Assembly: GCA_037176725.1 (NCBI GenBank)
Contig: JAZBRS010000063.1
Coordinates: 10,124,001 to 10,188,000, forward strand
Direction of reading: 5' to 3'
Source of the DNA: Posidonia oceanica
Taxonomy: Eukaryota; Streptophyta; Magnoliopsida; Alismatales; Posidoniaceae
Length of the DNA stretch: 64,000 bases
Position numbers and translations under genes: made by a program. The notes beneath the pieces are model-generated. The model was not told the origin of the DNA. It did not search any database and saw nothing but the letters and a program-made list of their open reading frames with translations. Of this stretch, positions 1 to 8,473 are shown one piece after another (the first letter of the stretch is position 1; each line of letters begins with the position of its first letter).

Positions 1-900
1 TTTTAATTAAAAACCTTGCTAAATTGCTTAATGTGTTCATGCTTTCTTGTATTTGCCTTCTGGCCCTGTCACTGTGCATTTCAGTTATAATATTTTGCAT
101 TATAGTCCCTCAGTTTTCGATTTTTGCACATAGGTCCTGCATTAAATCAGATCATTTAAGGGCATCACTTTTACCATATAATATTGCAGTCTGAGTCCTT
201 GCATTTTATTGTTTTTGCATATAGATCCACACACTGTAGCAACTTAGGTTTTAATTTTAATTTTTGGTTGATGCATTGCACTTTTGCCCTTCTGGTTTTG
301 CATTTTTGCAGTTAGGTCCATTTTAAATGGACAGTAACTGTGCTGCATGCATTTTAACTTATTATATTGCTTTTTTAACCCTGTATTTTCCAAAAATCAC
401 ACTGCAGTCCTGTTATTTGATTTTCAGAGCATGTTTTCCATACTAAATTGCATTTTCAGCCCCTGCATGATTGCAAAATCACACATAGGTCCTTGCATCT
501 TTTAAAAAATCATGTGAAAAGACCATTTTGCCCCTAGGTTGCATTTTAGCTCCTATGCCTACCAAATTTCATACAGACCCTCCACTGGTATTCCCAGACT
601 CCCCAGGACCTTGTTTTCTGGAAAATTTGCATTTTAGACCCTAATTTTTTCAAAATTGCACTCTGACCCCTTTTTTGGTTTCAAAAACTCTCCTAAGGCA
701 TACCCTCTTTTTAAAACAACTTTCTGAGCCTAGTTTTTTGCCAAATAGACCTCTGTCTTCCCCTGTTTTCAAAACCCTTTCCCATGGAACCCTGTTTTCT
801 GAGAAATTTGCACTTTTAGCCCCTTTTCTTTTTCAAAATGCTTTCTGAACTCCTGGTTTTTCCCAAGTTACTTCTCTTTGCTTTTTCTTGCTTTTGCATG
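1..900 (+). repeat. Degenerate TTGCATTTTAG-CCC repeats in LTR D
   Basis: A short phrase of the type AAAATTGCATTTTAGNCCCT recurs every 30-80 bp with heavy degeneration. The same texture occupies the equivalent part of every other LTR here (2600-3350, 24250-24960, 27390-28600, and the reverse complement at 36200-37400 and 57400-58800). It is a family-wide property of this LTR segment. Confidence 0.7.
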
Positions 901-1635
901 CATCCTGCATTCATTTAGTCTTGCATTCTAGCATCTTCTTGCACACACTAAGCACTTCTAGCTCCCCTTCACCTGGGAGGACCCTTTGCACACCCCTAGG
1001 ACCCCCTGAACACCTAGATCTGTTCTTCTCCCCTGTTCTGGCCCTTCTGCCTTGGAGCTGCGATATCTTCCAATCCGGCCGTTGGATCCTCTCAAGTAAG
1101 CTGCCCAGGCGACCGCAGTGAAGCGCTCTTCAGCATGGACCAGACAGATTTCAGATCAGGCTCCCGGATTTCCAGGTATGTCCTCCTGAACCCCTGCATT
1201 GCATTCATTTGCATGCCATTTGCACAGTTTTCCTCGTTTTGGCTTTCGGTCTCTTTGAGCATGTAGAATAGGACTTCCCCTTTCTGCTTGTCTATTCAGA
1301 TCCTCGTTTCGCGTTTCCCCGTGTGTTTTGCGTTGCATTTTCCCTGGATTTGCCACTTAATGTGACTTTCTCCCCCCTTTTCCACTATCCGATCGCATCG
1401 CGAGCTTTGGGCAGCATGCGAGACACACCGTGGAACGGTTTAGTGGGAAACAGTCGCAAAGAGGTGGTAATCCCTCCGTTTGCACACTCTTCTCTCCGTA
1501 GGTCTTCACACCTACTCTAAGTGCTCCTGAACAACGTCTGTTCTTACGCACACGTTGTTTTGCCTCCCCTTTGGCCTCTTCTAATCTTTTCCTGCATTCT
1601 TGCATTCTCATGGCTTTTTCGAGGTCTTTGCTTCG

Positions 1636-1880
1636 CTGTTTTGGCACGGTTCCGCGTGCCCGCCCTCGTTTTGGCACCGTTTTGCGCGCCCTCCTGTTTT
1701 CTTGCCTTGTTTTGAGCGCTGCCTTGTTTTCCCGCTTGTTTTGCGTGCCGGTTTCGTTCTTTTGTACCGTTTTGCGTGCCATTCTGTTTCCTCATCTTGT
1801 TTTGCGCGTCGTTTTCGCTCTTTTGCAACGTTTTGCGTGCGTTGCCCTTTTCTCGCCTCGTTTTGCGCGTTTTACGCCGT
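1636..1880 (+). repeat. 30-bp hairpin array in LTR D
   Basis: About eight degenerate units of roughly 30 bp occur, with the consensus GGCACCGTTTTGCGTGCC followed by a pyrimidine-rich spacer. Each good unit has inverted arms GGCAC and GTGCC around an 8-nt loop. Small ORFs that cross this array in several frames are artefacts of the repeat. Confidence 0.75.
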
Positions 1881-2174
1881 TTTTTCCTTGCATGTCGATC
1901 GCATTGCATGGTTTTCTCGCTGTTTTGCTTTCTTGCTTGCATTTGCATATAGGGGTGTGATGCTTACTGCCTGGAGTTCTCACGAGCTAGGTTTCGCCTA
2001 ATTCGGAACACAGACAGCGTAGCTGAGCATTTAGAGAGCACGTTTACTTCCTTGCTTTGTTCCTTCCCACTTAGAGCACACCTTGAGCATTCATTCAGGC
2101 ATTTATAGGCACATAGGCATTCAAACCTGCATTTTTCCGCGTATGCGAGCGTAAGCCTAGAAAGACCGATTTTC

Positions 2175-2222
2175 GGGCGTGTCGGGGGTGCCTAATACCT
2201 TCCCCGCACGTAACAGGAGTCC
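2175..2222 (+). promoter_or_regulatory. Conserved LTR hairpin block (LTR D)
   Basis: This is the best conserved block shared by all LTRs in the window: GTGTCGGGGGTGCCTAA, then NACCTTCCCC and a GTAA-AGGAGTCC tail. GGGG and CCCC, and inside them GGTG and CACC in most copies, can pair. The same block recurs in A (twice), B and C. The function is unknown; an R-region structure or 3'-end-processing element is possible. Confidence 0.55.
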
Positions 2223-2808
2223 TTACCCTGTCTTTTGGCCCGCAATGACCATACTGCCTTTATCCTAGGCTAGAGTCATCTCATTTGCATTTGCTTGCAT
2301 TTGTTTTCCTTTGCATTGCTTTGCTTTGCATTTATTGCTCGGTTTTGCGCGTTAATTCACGCATTACCCCGGTTTTCCTCGTCTTCCGTTAATAGACGTG
2401 GTGGCGACTCTGATTTGTCTTATCTTTCCTTTTTCTCCTCGATTTCAAGCGTTTTCGAGTTGAGCCTCTTTCTCGGATCTCAATCGCCGCTAGATCAGCG
2501 AGCCTGGTTCCGATCGGGATCGCTACAATCAGTCCCTTTTACTGTGCTTTCCTTCAGTAATAAATTTGATTTTGGCCCTCCAGCTTTTGATTATTGCATG
2601 TTAGTCCTGCAGTTGATTAATTTGATTTAATGCTCTAAGTTTGCCATATAAAATTGCATTTTAGGTCCTTACTGTTTTCTTTAATTGCAATTTAGTCCTC
2701 TGTCCAGTTAACTTAGCTTTTATTTTTCAATTTTTGCTTGCTGCATTGCATTATTTCCCCCATGTTTTTCGATTTTTGCATATAGGTCCTTCCTCAATGC
2801 ACAGTAGT

Positions 2809-3030
2809 CATTTAAATGTATATTTTGCTTATAAAATTGCATTTTTGACCCTGCATAATTTGAAAATTGCACATTAGCCCTCTGCCTGCCATTTAAATGC
2901 ATATTTTGCTTATAAAATTGCATTTTTGACCCTACATAATTTAAAAATTGCACTTTAGCCCTCTGCTGTCATTTAAATGCATATTTTGCTTATAAAATTG
3001 CATTTTAGCCCCCACATGTTTGGAAAATTG
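2809..3030 (+). repeat. Three-copy 81-bp tandem repeat (5' LTR of A)
   Basis: Units begin CATTTAAATG at 2809, 2890 and 2970 and continue through a GCTTATAAAATTGCATTTT phrase. The same triplet occurs in the 3' LTR at 24430-24651. The unit contains the palindromes ATTTAAAT and ATGCAT. Confidence 0.85.
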
Positions 3031-4097
3031 CATATAGGTCCCCCATCTGCATTCCCAGACCCACTAGATCCGTGTTTTGCTGGAAAAATTGCATTTTGGA
3101 CCCTGATGATTTCAAAATTGCATTCTAAACTGCCACATGGTTTCAAAGTTTGTCCTGATGCATGCTCATCTTGGAAAATTACATTTTAAGCCCCGTCTTT
3201 TGTAAAATTGCATGTAGACCCTCCTTTTTTCAAAATCCTTGCATAAAAGCCCCAAACTTTTCAAAACCTTTGCATTTAGACCCCCATCCTTTCAAAAATT
3301 GCATTTAAGTCCCCATTTTTTTCTGAAAAATCACCCCTAAGTCTTTTCTTGCATTCTGCATGCATTGCACTCATGCATTCTAGTTTTGGCATCCTTTGCA
3401 CACAGTTAAACACTCCTAGCTCCCATTTACATGGGAGGATCCGCTTTGCACACCCCTAGGACCCCCCTGTACACTTAGATCCATTCTTCTCCCCTGTTCT
3501 GGCCCCTCTTCCTTGAAGCTGGGATATCTTCCAATCCGACCGTTGGATCTTCTCAAACAAGCTACTTGGACGACCCCGACGGAGCACTCTTCAGCATGGA
3601 CCAAGCAGATCTCAGATCAGGTTTCAGATTTCCCAGGTACGTCCTTCTGAACCCCTGCACAGCATTCATTTGCATACCATTTGCATTGCATGCATCGTTT
3701 TCGCTTTTTGTTTCCTCGATCATGTAGAATAGGACTTCCTCTTCTTACCCATCAATTCCGTTCCCCTTTTCGCGTATTCCCAAGTGTTTTGTGTTGCGTT
3801 TCCCCTAGGTTCACCACTTATTGCGACTTTCTTCCCCCTTTTCCACGATCCGATCGCGCCGCGAGCTTTGGGCAGCGTGCGAGACATATCGTGGGGCGGT
3901 TTAGTGGGAAACAGTCACAAAGCGGTGGCAATCCCTCCACTTGCTCATTTTCCCCATTGTAGGTCTTCACACCTACTCTGCGTGGCCCTTAAACAGTGAC
4001 TGTTCTCACACACACACTGTTTGCCTCCCCTTTCGCTTCTCTTGTCCTCTCTCTTTGCATTTGCATCTGCATGGTTTTGCCGAGGTTTTATTCCGCC

Positions 4098-4345
4098 GCT
4101 TTTGGCACCGTTTTGCGTGCCCGCTTTGCTTTTGGCACCGTTTCGCGTGCCCGCTTTGTCTTTGGCACCGTTTTGCATGCCCGCTTCGCTTCTTGGCACC
4201 GTTTTGCGTGCCCGCTTTGTTTTTGGCACCGTTTCGCGTGCCCACTTTGTTTCTGGCATTGTTTTGCTTGCCGATCTTGTTTTCTTGCACTGTTTTGCGT
4301 GCCGCTCTCGTTTCTTGCGTTATTTCGCGTGCTTTACGTCGTTTT
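4098..4345 (+). repeat. 30-bp hairpin array, 8 units (5' LTR of A)
   Basis: Eight head-to-tail units are based on GGCAC, an 8-nt loop and GTGCC, followed by CGCTTTGTTTT-like spacers. The last two or three units are degenerate. The 3' LTR has nine units, so the array has changed length since or during insertion. Confidence 0.85.
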
Positions 4346-4635
4346 CTCTTGCATGTCGCCTGCATCGCATGGTTTTACCGTTGTTTTGCTTTTCCGCTTG
4401 CATTTGCATATAGGGCAGTGATGCTTACTGCCTGGAGTTCTCGCGAGCCCGGTTTCGCCCGGTTCGGAACACAGACAGCGCTGCTGAGCACTTAGACTGC
4501 ACGTTTACTTTCCTTGCATTGCATCGTACCACTTAGAGCACACCTATGAGCATTCATTATGGCATTCATTGGCATTTAGGCATTCAAATCTGCATTTCCC
4601 TGCGTATGCGAGCGTAAGCCTAGAAAGACTGATTC

Positions 4636-4685
4636 TCGGGCGTGTCGGGGGTGCCTAACACCTTCCCCGCGCGTAAAAGGAGTCC
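4636..4685 (+). promoter_or_regulatory. Conserved LTR hairpin block (5' LTR of A)
   Basis: This is the A copy of the block GTGTCGGGGGTGCCTAA plus CACCTTCCCC, with nested pairing GGGG/CCCC and GGTG/CACC. It lies about 325 bp before the LTR end. Confidence 0.55.
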
Positions 4686-4987
4686 TTGCCCAGTCTTTTG
4701 GCCCGCAATGACCATATCGCCCTTATCCTAGGCATGAGTCATCTCATTTGCATTCATTTGCATTTGTTTTCCTTTGCATTGCATTTCTTGCTTGGTTTTG
4801 CGTGTTAATTCACGCATTTCCCCCGGTTTTCCTTGTCTCCCGATAATAGACCCGGTGGCGACTCTGAATTGTCTTATCTTCTTCTTTTCTTATCTTTTCT
4901 CCTCTGTTTTAAGTGTTTTCGAGTTGAGCCCTCCTCCTTGGACATCGCCGCCAATAGTAAGCCTGATTCTGATTGGGATTACTACAG

Positions 4988-5006
4988 TGGCAACTCTGCT
5001 AGGGAT
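4988..5006 (+). other. Primer binding site of element A
   Basis: TGGCAACTCTGCTAGGGAT begins one base after the LTR end. It starts with TGG, as expected for pairing with a tRNA 3' CCA end. From memory, Ogre-type elements use a tRNA-Arg-like primer; I could not check the pairing here. This proximal copy is less like the consensus than the second copy at 5134. Confidence 0.75.
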
Positions 5007-5133
5007 GTCTAGACTCCAGCTTTCGCCTTCGCTTTCGCTCGCTTGGGATTTGCATTCTTTGTTTGCCTTGGTGCCTTTTGCCTTGCTTTTGCTTGCTTGC
5101 TTGCCTGTCTGCTTTGCCCAGCGAAGTCGACAG

Positions 5134-5152
5134 TGGCGACTCTGCTGGGGAT
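5134..5152 (+). other. Second PBS-like copy
   Basis: TGGCGACTCTGCTGGGGAT lies 146 bp downstream of the proximal PBS and is preceded by ACAG, like the LTR end. It is followed, like the first copy, by GACTCC-GCTTTCG-type sequence. It appears to be part of a tandem duplication of the leader start. Confidence 0.7.
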
Positions 5153-5274
5153 AGCAGACTCCGGCTTTCGTTCCTGGCTTTTTCACTCGCCTGTTTTGCA
5201 GCCTTGTCTGCCTTTTGTGCCTCCTTTGCTTGTTTTGCTCGCTTTTCTGTGCAAACTCCTAGCGAGTCGCCTCG

Positions 5275-5293
5275 TGGCTACTCTGCTTAGGTT
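5275..5293 (+). other. Third, degenerate PBS-like copy
   Basis: TGGCTACTCTGCTTAGGTT lies 141 bp after the second copy, with the same upstream AGCGAGTCG phrase. It marks a third, decayed unit of the same roughly 143-bp repeat. Confidence 0.55.
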
Positions 5294-6167
5294 TTGCACC
5301 TCCTTTGCCTCGATTTGTGCTCTGTTTTGCTTTGCTTTGCCTCGGTTGTTTGTTTATTCACTTATTTCCTTGTTTCTACTCTTACTTGCTTTACAGCTTA
5401 CCTGTCTTTATTTTCTTTATCTTGCTTGCTTATTATTGCTTCATTTCCTGCAACACATGTCTACATACTTGTTTGGCAACAATGCATGCTTTTTGAATGC
5501 TGAATGCTTTTCTTACACATTTGCTATGTCACTACGCACGCACATGCCCTGCATATATGCCTTTTGACATGATGAATGCTTTTTCTTCACTATCATGCTC
5601 ACGAACACTCGCACATGCCATGCACTTGCCTTTTGCCGTGTTGTATGCTGTTTGCCTGCCATATTTGACTGATTTTCTTCCCTTTCGCACATGCCATGCC
5701 TAGGATAGTAGAGACTTGTTTGCTCTCCCCATGGTTAACTAAAAATGGCAAGTAAAAGGAACTTCTAGGAGTAACTAGAGACTTCAAACAATCCTTCACC
5801 CCCTTGGGTTAATAAAATGTGCAAGATAAAAGACTTTAATCATTTGCATAAGAATCATATAGGGCATGCATCTTCTCATCTGAGTCCACCTATTAGTCTG
5901 CGAAGGACAGTCCCGGCCTCTTGTTCCACCGCTTTGGGCGTGGCGCGAGTCAGTCGGTCTGTCCCCCCTTTGTTCAGGGGTCGTGTCGGTGTTAGTAGAG
6001 GGTACCACCCATGCTTTGGCGGGGTAGAGGCCACCAACGCACCACCCTGTCATTACCTGAGCTCTGGGCCAGGAGTTAGGCAGGGAACCCACTTTTCTGA
6101 CGTGAGTCGGTGACCCGTACACCCAGGGATACCCGAAGTAGATCACCCGTTAAGATACACTAGTTAG

Positions 6168-6279
6168 GTAAGGGGGGGCATACTAGAAAGCATACATATC
6201 ATTCATGCCATTTAACTTAACTCATTTGCATCCGTCTTTTTAGTTTCTAACCCCAGTTTCCTTCTGTTTGTGTCAGCAG
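6168..6279 (+). other. Candidate leader mini-intron (A)
   Basis: A donor-like AG/GTAAGG at 6168 and an acceptor after a pyrimidine-rich TTTCCTTCTGTTTGTGTCAGCAG-type tract ending at 6279 frame 112 bp. Equivalent positions in B (31303-31408) and C (54183-54301) keep GTGA donors and CAG acceptors although the interior differs. No transcript evidence is available. Confidence 0.4.
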
Positions 6280-6460
6280 TGATCGGTAAGCGAGTTCCCC
6301 TTACTAGAGCTTGAGTACCGACCCTTGTTGACACCCCTATTGCGACCTTATTCGCGACCATTCCCCTTCTGAGCTATCCGCCTTTGCGACGATAGCTCCT
6401 ATTAGGAATCACCGTTTGCATACCCGTCGTAGCCCTATTCTCACGCGCTCTAGGTCAGCA

Positions 6461-6709
6461 ATGGCCCAGTACGTCAGTGAGCCTCTCTTTACTCCTGTCA
6501 CGGAGGGTGTTTCCATTCCGGCCCCTCTGGTCGCTCCTTCTGTCTCTTTTGTTCCCCTTCCGACACCAGGGTTTCCTCCCCTGACGCCTCTAGGATCTCA
6601 GTATGTCCCGGGACAGTGGCAAGCATCTCTTCCTCCGGATCCGGTCGCCGAGTCTATCTTGATGACCGTTACTCGCGCTTCGGAGACGCCACTGCCCCCT
6701 CCATCCTAG
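6461..6709 (+). pseudogene. gag: Gag N-terminal fragment, element A
   Basis: The ATG at 6461 (MAQ...) is the first Met of the open frame and is preserved in B (31589) and in C (54001, reverse). The 82 codons are rich in Pro, Ser and Thr and have no recognisable domain. They end at TAG 6707-6709, after which the same frame continues as gag. Element B has TAG at the same aligned place (31838), while C has a sense codon. The stop may therefore be inherited rather than new, or gag may really begin further down. Confidence 0.7.
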
Positions 6710-8473
6710 GGATACGTCGCCTTTGACATCCCTCCTACCGCTGCTGTGACTTTCACTGTAGAACCTTTTCTTCCCGGACAGTCTGTGTCCGTGCCATTTG
6801 CTTCTCAACCTTCGCCGGCACTACACTTCAGCGTCCCCACTGGCGAGATACCTGAGGCGCAGTACCAGCACCTGATGGAGCTTGCCCAGAGACTGCAGGG
6901 CATGGCTCTATCGGTTCGTCCTTCCTGTGCTCCTGTCGTCCCTGAGGTTCCTTTAAGGCCAGTTCCTGCATTTCATGCATCTACCTCCACACCTCCGCCT
7001 CGACCATCGTCTCAACTACTCACTGTTCCGACGATGGGGGCCCGTTTACCGCCTCCTACTGCACAACACTTAGCACAGCATGCTCCTCTTCCCCCTGGTG
7101 GTCAGTCCTTCGAACCGGCTGGAGCCCAGTACCTCACTGGCTCGCTGTCTGGCACCCCGCCTGTACAGCAACTAGTGCTCCGTCATCCTACCCCTATCAC
7201 AGCACAGCATGGCATTTACTCTTCTCCTTTGCATCAAGCCCAGCATCCTGCATACACCCCTGCATACACAGTTCCCCAGCACGGAAACGCCGGCCATCCC
7301 GTTGCTCCACCAGGCGATGCTATGGTAGATCCAGAGGAGCACTTAGGTGCGACCCATTCGGCGTATGTGCTCACTACCCCTGCTGATCCCTCCCCTATAA
7401 CAGCAACTCCGGACCCCATCAACAACCGGATGGACGTCTTGGAGAAGGCACTACGACTAGTGCAGGGTACTGAGCACCAGACCTACCAATTTCGGTACCT
7501 CTACTGCTTTCCAGAGGCAGTACTCCCTCCGAAGTTCAAAATCCTGGACTTCGAGAAATACAATGGTAGGGGCTGCCCCGTGGCACACCTGAAGGCGTAT
7601 TGCGGTGATCTCGCTCAGCTTCAGGCTGACGAGAGGTTGCTGATCCGCCTGTTCCAGAAGAGTTTGACCGGGCCGGCACTCAAGTGGTTCACATCGCTTG
7701 ATATGTCAGCCATCAAGACTTGGAACGACCTCAGTCAGGCGTTCCTGGAACAATACTCCTTCAACGTCAATCTGGTCCCAAAGCGGGCGGACTTGATCGC
7801 AATTAAGCAGAATTCTGGCGAGCCATTCGGGGAGTACGTCGGCCACTGGCACGCCCTTGCCTCTCAGGTTCGAGATAGACCCTCTGACGAGGAGTCTATT
7901 GAGATCGTCATCAAAGGGGCGCAGCCATCTCTTGGAGCTCTGCTTAGCATCCAACCAGTCACTACTTTTGCAGCACTCATCAGAGTTGGAGCACACGTGG
8001 AGAGTTCTTTGCAGAGTGGCAACTTCCCGGCTCTCTCTGCGTTCGCTAAGCAGGCCGCGATCAGCAGTAATAGTGCCAACAGCAGCGCCTCCAACAACAA
8101 CAGCGGCAGCAGCAACAACCGCCCGAAAAGGAAGGACTCGCCGAAAACCGCTGTTGCATTCGTTGACTCCCCTGCTGTGCCTGTTCGCTTGCCATCCCGG
8201 CCTGCCCCAGCTCAGATGGTGTACGCTCCTGCACCTAGGAATCCACCCACACCACAAATCACAACCACCGCTAGACCGGTCTACCCCGCCGCACCGGTTC
8301 AGCAAGGCTCATACCAGAGGCAAAGAAGGCCACCCACTGAGAAGCGGAAATTCGCCCCACTGGTGGAACCGCTCACGGTCATTTTGCCAAAGGTTGCATC
8401 GCTCCTGAAGTTCCCGGAGGTTCGTCCGCCCCCAAATCCTTTGCCGCATTGGTTTAGGGCGAACCTCTTCTGA
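6710..8473 (+). pseudogene. gag: Gag capsid region, element A
   Basis: The structural protein forms the virus-like particle in the cytoplasm. The N-terminal roughly 230 residues are Pro/Ala/Gln-rich. A retrotrans_gag-type domain follows at about 7530-8010, recognisable from FEKYNGRGCP, LIRLFQKSLTGPALKWF, WNDLSQAFLEQYSFN and the FGEYVGHWHALASQVRDRPS stretch. A Ser/Asn-rich linker comes next. The segment stops at TGA 8471-8473, which replaces the first Cys of the zinc-knuckle-like C-x2-H-x4-GH-x4-C motif (TGC in B). The frame is unchanged from 6461 and continues after the stop. Confidence 0.88.

Larger units (their letters stand above)
1..2527 (+). mobile_element. Element D: 3' part of a Tat/Ogre-type LTR
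   Basis: This stretch aligns by eye with the last 2.5 kb of the LTR of element A. It shares the TTGCATTTTAG-type degenerate repeats, the GGCAC...GTGCC 30-bp array, the GGTGCCTAA-type hairpin block and the tail ending GGGATCGCTACA at 2527. The next base begins in the middle of A's LTR, so 2527 is a true LTR terminus lying inside A's 5' LTR. The sequence is clearly more diverged from A than A's own two LTRs are from each other. No ORF here looks like a gene. Whether this is the 3' LTR of a full element or a solo LTR cannot be seen. Confidence 0.8.
2528..4986 (+). repeat. Element A 5' LTR (3' part only)
   Basis: This is nearly identical to 24149-26646 of the 3' LTR, differing by about 1% substitutions plus a one-unit change in the 30-bp array and a 10-bp change near 4770. 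It ends GGGATTACTACA at 4986, directly followed by G and the PBS. The first 3.3 kb are absent because the copy begins at the D/A junction. Confidence 0.9.
5007..6460 (+). other. 5' leader of element A (untranslated)
   Basis: No convincing gene lies here. The first 300 bp hold the PBS-like repeats. Positions 5300-5700 are pyrimidine-rich low-complexity sequence. Positions 5806-6130 are strongly conserved in elements B (30947-31262) and C (54347-54662, reverse), including the phrases TAAAAGACTTTAATCATTTGCA and GAGTCGGTGACC. A conserved untranslated leader block of this kind could hold a packaging or dimerisation signal; that is inference. The gag reading frame opens at 6332, and the first ATG in it is 6461. 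Confidence 0.7.

Noticed and set aside
1357..2001. Overlapping ORFs of 130-140 codons on both strands in LTR D (and the same in A and B)
   Set aside because: They are produced by the 30-bp GGCAC...GTGCC array, which is open in several frames; the proteins are simple repeats.
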